DNA from: Scytalidium lignicola
Lineage: Eukaryota; Ascomycota; Leotiomycetes
Assembly: GCA_002812745.2 (NCBI GenBank)
Contig: NCSJ02000051.1
Span: forward strand, 1-64,000
Reading direction: 5' to 3'
DNA length: 64,000 nucleotides
The notes below the pieces were generated by a model, which ran no database searches, was not told where the DNA came from, and saw only the letters and a list, made by a program, of their open reading frames with translations. The position numbers and the translations under genes are program-made. Numbering within the stretch: position 1 is the stretch's first letter; each line of letters opens with the position of its first letter. Shown piece by piece: positions 1 to 10,580 of this stretch.

Positions 1-696
1 GTTAGTTTTTGGGCAGTGGTGTGGGTTTTTGTGGGAGTTGTTACTGTGATGTGGTGATTGCGTCTCTTTCCTTCCTCCTTTCCATTTTCCTCTTTCTCTT
101 TCTTCTACTTCTTTCACTGCTTTAACCATGATTATGGGTTACAGATATGGATATGGATTGGACATGTCGTCATGAAGCAGATTTGAGATGATGAGATTAG
201 AGCAACACTTTGATACCCTAGAATATATATACGTCCACATTTCATTTCCACTGCGTCTATGTATATAACGGTGATTTTGATGATAGTAGTTTATTTTTTC
301 CAAACAACACACGAATCCTTATAGAAACTCCTCGCCCCTTTCTTACTAATAAAGCTACTACTCACTCAACTTGCTAATAAAGACGAGTTTCCTTTTCAAG
401 TCAAAAAGCTATCTAGTCTATCTAGCAACAACACGGAAACTACAAAAAAAGCAGCAAAACAAAACNATTAAATAGATAAAAATGCACCAAATCTCCGCTC
501 GAATACGCAAAAGAAGCTGTCAAAAGAAGAAGTATTTTAATACCGAATATTTTCCCCCCCACAGGTGTNAAAAAAGGAGNAAAAGCGNAGAGAGAGAGAG
601 AGAGAAGATACAAGTAATAGTCTTCATTGCCAGGTAAAAAAAAANGACTGAAACNAAAAAACTGAAGACTAAAATCCGAGAACCACTACTCTCTTC
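1..696. other. Intergenic, no gene seen
   Basis: No convincing coding sequence. The stretch has CT-rich and AT-rich runs, an (AG)n run near 589-604 and several isolated N characters next to homopolymers. It probably holds the 3' flank of the ankyrin gene that ends at 697. Confidence 0.6.
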
Positions 697-1652
697 TCAG
701 ATCACCGGCCCAGTCCCAGCCGCCTCCGCATCCCTCTTCGCCTTCAACCTCTCCCTCTCCCTCCTAAACTCCTCGATATCAAAGTCACTATCACTCGCAC
801 TCCCCTCATAATCCGATCCCAGCGCCTCCTCCTCCTCAGCCGCCTCCTTCTCGAGATTAATCACCTCGGCCGCATTGAGCTGCAAATCTAACGCATCCTG
901 CAAGACCTTCCGCAGGGTCTCGTTCCGTGGATCAACGAGTTGCTCGGCGGTTAATTTGGCTTTGTTCTTGATTCGCGGATCGCTGCCGGCTTCGATCATC
1001 ATATCGACTAGTTGTCGGCCGTAGTCCCATTCTGACTCGGGTTGTTCGTTGATCCAGCGTACGACGCTGTGTAGAGGGGTGTCGCCTTCCCGGAGGTTTA
1101 TGGGGTCGCATTCGAAGCCTTCTTGGTCTAGGAGCATGTCGATGATTTCAGCTAGGAAAAAGGGGGGAATATGTTAGTCTAAATATTTAGAAACCCTTTT
1201 TCCTTTTTCTGCAGTANTTTTTTTCTTGACGCTCAGAATGAACCGCCGCGGGAGGAAAGGGGGGTTCTCCAAGCTTACCATTCCCTCTCAGCGCCGCCTC
1301 GTGGTATAAGTAGTTTCCCAAAACGGTCTTTGTGGAATTTAATAGCTCCGCAGCTTCCTCGGGGGTCTTGCACCCATCGACGACTTCTTGTAATAATTCC
1401 GTATTGTTCCGTCTGCATGCTTCAATCAGAAGCTCACTCGGCTTTGCTCCCTGTAAGAAAAATTCCATTCCCATGTTAGCCATATAGTATATCTGGATTC
1501 GATCCATGGAGAGGTCCATCTGCTGAGAATAAATGTATGCGCACGAGACCTTGAGCATGGGAGGTGGATGGGGATAGGGATGGGATGGGGAAGAGTGGAT
1601 TGGTTACCTCGATATCTTCGTTATTACCGTGATTGTTTCTTGGGTCCGCCAT
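697..1652 (-). CDS. Ankyrin-repeat protein (YCR051W-like)
   Basis: Three-exon model: 1652-1608, 1450-1279, 1151-697, giving 223 aa. The start is MADPRNNHGNNEDIE; introns have GT-AG borders and the phases join exactly. The protein reads as ankyrin repeats (LLIEACRRNNTELLQEVVDG, then LYHEAALRGNAEIIDMLLD, then GDTPLHSVVRWI and a further repeat ending in GSDPRIKNK), followed by an acidic, Glu-rich stretch and a charged RRERERLKAKRD tail. This order resembles small fungal ankyrin proteins of the yeast YCR051W type, whose molecular role is not well defined. It is divergent from RPC11 with about 475 bp between the starts. An N lies in intron 2 and does not affect the model. Confidence 0.85.
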
Positions 1653-2127
1653 CTTTGTCTATGTAGTTGTGGTGCTCCAAAACTGAAGCCCCTCCCTTCC
1701 TCTCTCTGCTCCTGCTTGTAACTTCTAACCCTTGCTTGGGCGTGCACTCCTTACGTTGTCGGGTAGAGTTTCAAGAAAGTTTCTCCTGGATAGTCAAAGG
1801 GGTGTTGGATAAATCGTATGTAGAAATCGGGAAGTAACAATCTCAAAAGAAGGAATATGGGGGTTTTTTTTTTTCGAATAGCAGAAGGAAGCGGTATATT
1901 ATTGTTGCTTCAGGAATGACCGGGCTGCTTGTTTATGGGTGAGGAATCAGACCCCACCGATCCGGTATGGAGGCATGTCCCGGAGCGGAGGATATGTTTT
2001 ACCGGAGGGGCGGAATTTTGGCGCCTGGAGAGGTCTTTTTGATGAGAAAAGTAATCATTCCTCTCGCAGGCAGCTCTATCACCTTACCAGCTTTGAAGAA
2101 GAAGAAAAGGCTCGGAAATTATCCAAG
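1653..2127. promoter_or_regulatory. Shared divergent promoter region
   Basis: About 475 bp between the divergent ankyrin and RPC11 genes with no coding signal. Both promoters must lie here by position; I cannot name a specific site. Confidence 0.5.
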
Positions 2128-2620
2128 ATGTTGCTCTGTAAGTCTTTACTTGCTTCAATAAACAGCTCCCATTTTGTCCTGAGATTGTCACAAGACTAAT
2201 CCTTCCTCGCTCCCAGTCTGCCCCTCGTGTAGCAACATGCTCACAGTCTCAAGCACCCCTGCCTCCTCTTCCGACGCCTCAACTGTCGGCGACAACAGGC
2301 TGGAATGCTTAACATGTCCCTACCAATATGTCATCACTAAACGCTACTACGAAAAGAAACACTTCAAGCGGAAAGAGCGAGAAGACGTATTCGGTGGTCC
2401 TGGCGCATGGGACAATGCACAGAAGGCCGAGATGCAGTGTCCGAAGGAGGGATGTGATGGGGAAGAGGCGGCCTTCTTCCAAGTGCAGATTAGGAGTGCT
2501 GATGAACCTATGACTGGGTTTTACAAGGTAGGTTTTTCTCGGGAGAGAGCCTGGGAGGCGAGGATATCATGCTGACCTTCACAGTGTATGACTTGTGGGC
2601 ATAGATGGAGAGAGAATTAG
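2128..2620 (+). CDS. RPC11: RNA polymerase III subunit RPC11 (TFIIS-like zinc ribbon)
   Basis: Exons 2128-2137, 2217-2527 and 2585-2620. The first coding exon is only 10 nt (ATG TTG CTC T) and joins to give MLLFCPSCSNML, the typical RPC11 N-terminus. The N-terminal zinc ribbon uses CPSC and CLTC pairs; the C-terminal TFIIS-type ribbon uses CPKEGC and CMTCGHRW. RPC11 is the Pol III subunit needed for RNA 3'-end cleavage and termination. The acidic hairpin DE expected in the C-ribbon is visible as RSADEPMT. The length of about 118 aa is normal for the family. Donors GTAAGT and GTAGGT and both AG acceptors are good matches. Confidence 0.93.
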
Positions 2621-2913
2621 GATGCTGTTATGGGGGGATGGGACGAGGTGTCAATTGTTTTGCAAAAGTTTTATAAATTACGGTATAGGGGTCCTTTGTG
2701 GTTTTGGCGCGGCGTTTTAACATATGGAGCGTTGCAAGATAAAAAGGTGTCGGATGGCGTTCTTCCTGAAGCAACTTTTTTGATAGATTTCAATTCTTTT
2801 GAGTGGTCAAACGATAAATGCATCCTAAAACTCCTGGTATTTCCCAATTCCGATACTCTTTTTTAGCTCAAAATGTATCCCAACTCTTATTCCCCCAATT
2901 CGCCAATTACTCG

Positions 2914-3380
2914 TCATCGCCTGGGATAAGCCATGCCAGCTTTAACGCCTTCCTCTACTAATCTAACGACAACATCAGGGCTCAAAATCTCTGCACGGAA
3001 CCGTTCCTGCTGTAGCAACTCCAGATTCCTCAGCGTTGGTCCAGGATATGTCAGATATCTCGTGTACGGCGGATGAGCGAAGTATTGCAAGTAGGCAAGG
3101 TATGCGATGAAAGGTGGTGATTCGAGATACTTCTGGACGGCGAGGTGGTTCAAATACAAGGGATTCGAGAGCGATTGGACAAACTATGAAGTTCTTAGTT
3201 TCTTTTACTCCTTTGAAGAGTGCGATAGGTGGGGAGACAAGAGAGTTGCACGTTGGTACTCACCTCAAGCTCGATCTCAAAGCGCGTGAAGCCTCCGAAT
3301 TTCGGCTCCGCTGGGATTGGAGGGGGCTGTTGTCCATCTGCCATCACGGTATCTTGTGAAGCAGCATCATTGGAAGCCAT
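2914..3380 (-). CDS. MED31: Mediator complex subunit 31 (Med31/Soh1)
   Basis: Exons 3380-3264 and 3183-2914, 128 aa. The start [16 protein letters not shown] was preferred; an in-frame ATG 15 nt upstream (MRTTT) is possible. Spliced sequence FEIELE + [19 protein letters not shown] leads into the diagnostic Med31 core: [17 protein letters not shown] and a [20 protein letters not shown] stretch. Med31 is a conserved subunit of the Mediator middle module, which links transcription factors to RNA polymerase II. The intron has GTGAGT donor and CATAG acceptor. It is convergent with RPC11, about 290 bp apart. Confidence 0.95.
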
Positions 3381-4660
3381 TGTGGTGGTCCGCAACCCGG
3401 AGCTGGCTGTGTTGGTGACGGTTGCTGGATCTGTGTATTGGCGAGTACGAGGCTGTGGATAATTAACCTTGGTCTTAGCTTGACCTCACTGGAAGCACAC
3501 GGTTCGACAGTGGGCTTTACAGACTCCTAAACGCCGAAGTAGCGTAAACCGCATGTCATTGTAACCTTAAACAAACACCCATCTTCTGCTTCATTAACAA
3601 ACTTAAATCTGTGTACGTCCGTAAATCCATACTGTTGCAATATTGATGAGGGGCATCTTGTTCCCTTGCACATTCTTACTCGCCTCAGAAGCCCAGTTTT
3701 TGATATGGCATATTAATTTCCCAGGTATTACAGTGATCAGCAGTGATCAACAATGATCTTGTCTGGCCCCAATATGAAGCAAATTCGTCATAATTTCCTC
3801 TCATCTCCTCTCTAACCCACAAATTCATCGCTCCAGCATACCGCATTTAAAAGCTCATCGCAATTCTGTATACATTTATATATAAAAAGGCATATACTTT
3901 TGTCAATTAGCTCCCGCACCTTCTTCATACCATGATTCTTTCGAACCCACGCTGATCCAAATGAGGAAACCACCTCTCCTCTCCCAATTCACTAGCGACC
4001 CTTTCCTTCTCGCCCCTACCTTTCCTATATACCCCCAAATAAGCAGCATAGTTGCCAATAGAACAGCAAACAGCGCCGTTATGGTATAATGGTCAGGTCA
4101 AGTTGCTGTTCCGAGAAAAGGATTTGGATTAATAAGCCTAATGGATGAAGTGAACACTGACGTTAGCAGAGATGTAGGCGCATAGCTTTACGGCTGTGGT
4201 GAACCGGACTCTTTTGTCAGTTGGACTTTTTTTTTATATCTGGTTTTTTTTNCTTTTTCTTACTGTAATGATTTAATTAATTAATGGTTAGATTTTTTAT
4301 AAAAAGGAAATCATTTCATAAGAGAGAGAAAAGGGTCAGTTGAAGACCTAAGGCCTCGAGTTTAACTTCCTTTATAGCCTCGACTAAAAACAGTAAAAGA
4401 GATCTCATTATCAAATTCCTGGCTCCTGTGCTCAGTTAGGTGTGCTACGACGCCAACTATCTAAAATGATATTCGACAATCTCTACTCCGTACAAAAATG
4501 CTAGTAGAAAACTAACGACTGTAAGCAGAAGTATTTTTATGACCAATAACTGAATAGTTTCCTTTTTCCCTTTTTTCCCCCTTCCTGATAAGCACACACT
4601 TACAGATAGATAGCAGACACAGTCTAGCTTTTTGGAGGCGTTGCACTAATTTATTAGCTA
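3381..4660. other. Intergenic, no gene seen
   Basis: No coding signal. AT-rich with a tRNA-like 5' fragment near 4074-4097, which is listed separately. Confidence 0.5.
4074..4097 (+). other. tRNA 5'-half-like fragment (box A only)
   Basis: The segment GCCGTTATGGTATAATGGTC resembles the acceptor strand and D-arm of fungal tRNA-Glu/Asp, and TGGTATAATGG matches the box A consensus TRGYNNARNGG. No box B (GGTTCGANTCC) follows in the next 130 bases and no matching 3' acceptor strand is found. It may be a truncated tRNA relic or chance. Confidence 0.3.
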
Positions 4661-4855
4661 AGAAGCTTGTGCGGTAAAGTGGCAGCTGTCAGATTTTCTT
4701 GTTTTAATTGCATTATTTCGGAATACGAATTGGAGGGCACATCTCAACCACTTAACATCGAGGGTTTGCAAGTAGCTCACATTCCAATGAAAGAGGAAAA
4801 CTGTACTGAGTTTCCTTCCTCCTTATCAGTCATTACATCGCAGCCCGTTCTTTTT

Positions 4856-4935
4856 GTTTTGTTTTGTTTTGTTTTGTTTTGTTTTGTTTTGTTTTGTTTT
4901 GTTTTGTTTTGTTTTGTTTTGTTTTGTTTTGTTTT
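4856..4935 (+). repeat. (GTTTT)16 microsatellite
   Basis: Sixteen uninterrupted copies of GTTTT can be counted, followed by GTTGTTGTTGC. It opens long artificial reading frames on both strands (FVLFC and NKTKQ repeats) that are not genes. Confidence 0.97.
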
Positions 4936-7019
4936 GTTGTTGTTGCAGGCTCGTGTTCTCAACAACAAGAGCTGCAAGCCACGAGCACAGTAGAGCAATG
5001 TGATGATTGATGATGGATTATTAATAAGTTGAATGCCCAGTTACAGACTTACAGTACAAGGTTGCAGTGGGCGTGGATCACTGCCGAAGCGGGTGTAGCA
5101 GACGACATCAGCGCGTTGCAGCCCCCCCTGGAGAAAATGCCGTTGCCAATGGTTTGCACCATGCGTTCGGTCAGGAGGGAATCCCACTGCTACTCTACTA
5201 CTGTGTACAGTAATTACTGTAACTTATCTGTATTGCTACTGTGATTAATTATGTTCTCCTCTTTCTCCTTCCTGCTCTCTGCTCTCTGTCAGGGACTCAG
5301 GGGCAGTCTGCACTTCACTGGACAGGGTGGGCACGGTGGGTTACCGGTACTGTACAGTAGTCTGGGGTCCACTCGTTGAAAACCGATACCGCGACGGTAC
5401 TGTACTGCGCATGCCGGGCTTGCTGCACAGTATGTACATACTGTAGTACCGAAGATGGTTCTACTTTAGGACAGTAAATAGTGTAGCGTGTTAGACTGTA
5501 ATTACGAATATTGTCATGCTAGTCCCCCTTCTCCCTCTTCCCCCTGGATACCGTGAGACCATGGACGGGAAGAAGCTCGTATTCAGAGGGCTAAAACGCC
5601 AAAGTGCACTACGCGCATACGTGCAGATGCTCACGAGAGATGCATGATGATGAAGATGGCGAAGCCGGTTGCAGCAAAGAGACAAACTACGGCAAGTTAC
5701 CGTACCGTACTGTACTGTAGCTCTGGACAAATGCCTCCTCCGTGTACTGTACTGTGCTGCACAGCTCATCATTTCTATTTCTCGTCGGCACTTTGATTTC
5801 GATCACCAGGAGCAACCATCGTCAAAACCTCTAGGAGACTTTTTTTCCCCATAATCCGCCCCAAAAAAGAGAGCGAAGGTCGAGTCCTGCAATCTGGCTA
5901 GTGCTGACCGGGGTTGGACATCTCAGGGTCCCTCCCTCCCTTTGAGCCAACCGTTGTGCCTGTCCTCGGTCACCTTTTGGGGCCGGTTTTGGCTTTCTAC
6001 CTCGAAATTTAAAGTTACCCGCCTTCGCCCTTCTGAGAGGTTGACAGCTTCGAGAGGAGACGTGAGAGAGAGTGCGAAAGACGGGTGTGTGCGATACAGT
6101 TAATAAGAACCACTGCTTCTCCGTGCAAAAACCCCGTACGACCCGGTCCAGCTTCCGTCATCCATCATCCATCATCCATCATCATCATCACCATCGTTCC
6201 ATCGTTCATCCTCACACTTTCTCCTCCCTGCTTCTGCTTCTACTTCTGCTTTGTCGTCGACGACGACGATACACCGGACTCCTTCAGATTGCGGGTTGTT
6301 GTTGCACGCGATCCGACTCTTGGGGGTTGTTGCTCCGTCGTACGGTGCCTGGGCGCAGGATACACCGCCCCACAGCAAGCAAGCAGCAGCGTCAAGCGCC
6401 CAAATCAATCAACACCATCACCACTCCCATCACTCACCTTCGTCACCACCGACCGTACTTCCGACCTTCAAGGCACACACACACACACACAACCCAGCCA
6501 AAAAAAACAAAGGAGGAAGAAGAAGAAACCAGGTCTGCGATTCTTCGGACCTGCATCGAACTCTGGAAATCAGGATTGCAACGAGGAAAACGGCGCCTTT
6601 GCCACCGGCTTGCTCCTTGTTCTGCAGGACCTCCTCCCTTTCCCCGGCTGCTTCAGGTTCGCTAATCCTTTTCCAACGACGTGACCTTTCGTTGACCTCA
6701 GCTTATTTTGGACCAATCACAGTCGGCTCTTTCCCTTCGGTCCCCTTTTGCGCGCAAGATCCACTTCCGACCTCCTCTCCCGTCTCCGAACCTCTCTGCC
6801 TCTCTCTCTTCCCCCCTCGCGAATATAGATCATATTACTCTCTCTTAAGCTCAACAGGGAACCTGCTGCCGTTCCTTTTATCTCTTCCCATCCCATCTCA
6901 TCATCCCATCAACCAGCATTTCAAATCGCACAAACCCCAACGCTTTTCCAAAACCTGCGATCGGCCCTTCCTACCACAGCAAAGGTCTCATCATCCTGGG
7001 AGCCGAGGGCGTCGCTACA
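4936..7019. promoter_or_regulatory. Long upstream/leader region of the Pal1 gene
   Basis: About 2 kb without a supported gene. The 5200-5760 part is dense in TACTGTAC-like palindromes, including the perfect 18-bp palindrome at 5427-5444. From about 6060 the + strand becomes strongly C+T rich with CATCAT and CA repeats, typical of a fungal transcription start region and 5' UTR. Open frames here have low-complexity products rich in H, S and P and no domain. Confidence 0.5.
6473..6491 (+). repeat. (CA)n dinucleotide run
   Basis: Short uninterrupted CA run within the CT/CA-rich leader of the downstream gene. Confidence 0.85.
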
Positions 7020-9052
7020 ATGTCGCTCCTCCAACCAGAAAATTCAGGTCAGTTCTCCGTCTCCCCTTCTCCCCTTATCCACCCTATCGTCGATACGCAC
7101 CCTTGCCCACTTATGCTACCAACCACCACCACCAAAAGCGTATCAAGTTTGGGCACCTTGCCGTTTCACACACGGCCAATGCTGGTGTCTATCATCATGG
7201 ATGCTGCATGATCAATGATCACAGAGAAACTGGGCTAACGCAGGATGCTTGATTTGCGACAAACAGGTCCCCAGCAGTCCGCTGCTCTCCTGGCCTCCAA
7301 CAACCCCTTTCGCAATCGCGCCATCTCTCCCAGCCCTTCTGAAAAAGCTCTCTCCCCTCGAGAACCGCCTCCACGACCCGTATCTCGAAATCCCTTTCTC
7401 GACCCGGCCACAAATGATTATTTCGCCCAGCAGCGTGTAGCTACATCACCGACCACTATGTCGCACCCGAGGGAAAATGAACCATCGAAGTCGCTTCTAT
7501 CAGGAAATGCTGCCACGTTGTTTGTGAGTTGGTGCACNTTTTTTTGATTGTTTTACTTTCTGGTGTGGATACACAAAGTCTCACACCTACCTATACTCGA
7601 GCGATATTTTTGGCTTGTGGAACTTTCCAAAACTACAAATTCTTTGCTTTTCTCGTTTCATCGTGATCAATTGATCCAATTGATCAAATCATGCCATTTG
7701 CCTGGTTACTGACTACCAGGCTACAGGATAATCTCATACTTGATGATCCACCTAAGAATACTGAACGGCGGCCTAGCCTGAACACAGAATCATCCTCCTC
7801 TCGTGAAAAAGGCCCTCCACCTCCCAAACCCAGTACACACAAGCCATCTCGGTCGCAAGAAGAAGCTCTGCGTGCTCGCAAACCCGGAGCTGGATCCTCT
7901 AGCCGATCACGACCTCCTCCACCAAAAAAGGAAGAGCCATTATTAGACATCTTCGCCGATCCAGCAGATCCTCCCAAGAAAGAATCACGAAGACCTCGAA
8001 GGAACTCGGAATCATCGGTGGTGGAGCGTAAGCTTCTCGATCCAGAAGAAGAGAAGAAACGACACGAGAGAAAACGGCGAGAGCGGAAGGAGCGTGAATT
8101 GCGTGAGAAAGGACCCAAGAAGCCAAATCGAAAATTGGATGTCATCGATAAGTTGGATTTGTCAAGCATTTATGGCACAGGATGTGAGTTCATTCGGGAG
8201 GGACTCTACACTTGTTTTATTTTAATACTGACTATATCAACAGTGTTCCATCACGATGGCCCATTTGATGCATGCAACCCTCATCGAAACCGTCAAGGCA
8301 GCAGGCGTGCACCCATGCAAGCTTTCCCTGAAGGTTCTCTAAATAATGCTATAGGAGGAGGACCAATCCAAAGGAGAACGGATCATTCCACCTTTATGGG
8401 AACTAATGATGACGAGGCTTTCAAAGACTATTCTATGCTTAGCTCTCGGTCTGGAAAGGAGCCCAACATCATCAACATGACAACGCGCGTCGAGCCTATT
8501 CATGGTGATGAATCGCTCGGACTTGGAACATCTACGTTCCTTGAGGGCGCACCAGCTTCTAAAACAGCCATAAAGCAACTCGAGAGCGAGCAGCAATTTG
8601 GCGGTACTGCAGGTGGCTTATCACGGAAGAAGTCCTTGGCGCAGAAGATTCGGGGTGTTGGCCCAAGACGTGAATACAGCTCTGCCGGCAGGATGAATGG
8701 CCCTGAAGCAGCGTACAGTCCCACCTCGCCCCCACTTCCCACAACTACATCTGGAAAGTCTCCGAACGGCGAGGACCCTTTCGATTTCGATTTCAGCAAA
8801 GAAGCAAGGGATCGAAAGGGCGGAAGTGTTTCGCAAGAGTCTGGTCAAACCAGAGGTCCAAACATTGAAGGTCGTGGATTAGCCGGTGACAGACTCGAGA
8901 GACGGGCTACTGATGATGCTAGCACATACGGAGAGCATGGCGTTAGGGCGGTTCCAGCAGCTGGAGGAGGCTTCCTATCACGAGTAAAGAGTTTGAAGGG
9001 AGGCCCTAGAAAGCCGAGGAATGACAGGCCAGTTGCACCTCCGGAGCCTTAG
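7020..9052 (+). CDS. PAL1: Pal1-family cell morphology protein
   Basis: Exons 7020-7047, 7267-7523, 7727-8183 and 8244-9052, 516 aa. Start MSLLQPENSG. The Pal1 domain is recognisable: SNNPFRN and SRNPFLD near the N-terminus, a basic coiled segment (LDPEEEKKRHERKRRERKER), then KPNRKLDVIDKLDLSSIYGT joined across an intron to GLFHHDGPFDACNPHRNR and RRAPMQAFPEGS. In fission yeast Pal1 is a membrane-associated protein needed for cylindrical cell shape, and the yeast homologue is linked to endocytic sites. The C-terminal third (after about residue 300) is disordered and Ser/Gly/Pro rich. Intron 2 (7524-7726) contains an N beside a T run but its borders GTGAGT...CTACAG are clear. All phases close. 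Confidence 0.92.
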
Positions 9053-10580
9053 GTACTCTAAACTAGAGTTGTTTGTTTTATTTTATTTGTGCTGCCAGTC
9101 TCTTAAATAAACTGGGTTGCTACTACTGCTACTACTATTACTGTTCTATGNGGGGAAATTGGGTGGGGGCAAAGGAATTTGGAAATTTTTTGTTTCGATT
9201 ACAAAAACACACTCACATCAAAGGATTCAGTCCCTTTTTTTGTTATTATAACAGGAAGCTATTGAAGGGGGGTTTGGCGCTTACTTTTTAACGTCACAAA
9301 CCTCCCCTTTTTTTTATAATTAATGATTTTTTTACACTTTTATTTTGTGGTACTTTGTGGTACTTCTTCCAAGAACTGNAAAAAAACTCGGGCTGTTGAT
9401 TTTAGTTCTAGGTTTTTTTCAATGGAAAAATGAATAGGCTCCGTTTTTTGCATTATTGAAAATTTTTTTTTTTTCAAAAGACAAGACACAGACGGAGTTT
9501 TTACGTGAAATTTTGGTAAACTGGAGAAGTGAAGTCGCAGAATTTGATACTTTCGCAGAGAGGGGGAGTGGAACTCTACTTGCCTAGCTTTGGATTTAAA
9601 AAAAAATTGTTTAGTCACTCTTTTTCGTTAATTCTCTCTCCTGGTTAACACTTTTACTTATAAACTCTTGTAACAAAGAGAAAAGAAAAGAAAAGAAAAG
9701 AAAGTAGCATACTGGCCAGCATTAGGACGCAGCGCTAGTATGGGAATGGAAAGCAAAGTTGGAAAATAACTGGTTTTTGTCTGTCTTTCTAAAAGCACGN
9801 TTTTTTTAATGAGGTTATGAATTGATGAGTGGNTTTTTTTAATTGACTTTTTTTTAACTTTTACTTTTTGGGAAGAAATACATATCTATCTGTCTTGACA
9901 TGATTATTGCTTTTGTGATTTGTGACTTGTCTATTTGTGGTATTTATATGTGGAGGTGGGTATTTGTGAGTGGGGAGTAAGTGAGAGGGGAGGAGAAAAT
10001 TGGGGTGCTATACCGAAATAATCTTTCTGAGTTTTCTGGAGAAGATTAGCTATTAGAAGAGAGTAATCTGATTACATATCTTTTCCTTTACTGTTTTGGA
10101 GATAGAATAATGTAAGAGCTAGATGGATTATGAAATGAGTTTAAAGTGTGTGTTTTGCTAGTCAAATGTATATTGTGCTTTGTGTATGTTACACAATGTA
10201 TTGCAGATGGATAAACACTTGGAACATCATGAGTTGACGATTTCAAGGTTCAAAGATGATGGCATTTTATTTCTACACTAGAAATATTATACGTACTTAC
10301 TAGGTTTATTAGTTCAACTAGTAAGACAGAAAGGGAGAAAGTAAATAGGTTTAACGTGTCCCAGCTATCCTTCCCGCTACCGTTCGTTCTACTCTGAATA
10401 TCGAACCTTTTAACACTTCTCGCCTCACAAATCTAACAATCCAACCACCACCTTTCTAAATTCCCTTAATTATCCCTTTCTTTCTCTCTCCCTTCTAAAC
10501 AAAATCAATGCACTTACTCAATTTACCTATTCCCACCCCCAATATCCATATTCATCCTCTCAATTAATTCCTATTTTTCT
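9053..10580. other. Intergenic, low complexity
   Basis: About 1.5 kb, AT-rich with many T runs and N characters beside them, plus an (AAAAG)n run at 9678-9703. No coding signal. The last 150 bases are CT-rich and probably the promoter of the gene starting at 10581. Confidence 0.6.
9678..9703 (+). repeat. (AAAAG)n short tandem repeat
   Basis: About five copies of AAAAG. Confidence 0.85.

Noticed and set aside
4074..4200. Complete tRNA gene
   Set aside because: Box A is present but there is no box B and no matching 3' acceptor strand even allowing an intron.
4667..4998. Open frames with FVLFC and NKTKQ repeats on both strands
   Set aside because: They are translations of the (GTTTT)16 microsatellite, not genes.
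6251..7252. 333-codon open frame on the + strand before Pal1
   Set aside because: Product is low complexity (His, Ser, Pro, Thr rich) with no domain, overlaps the start of the Pal1 gene in another frame and lies in CT/CA-biased leader sequence.
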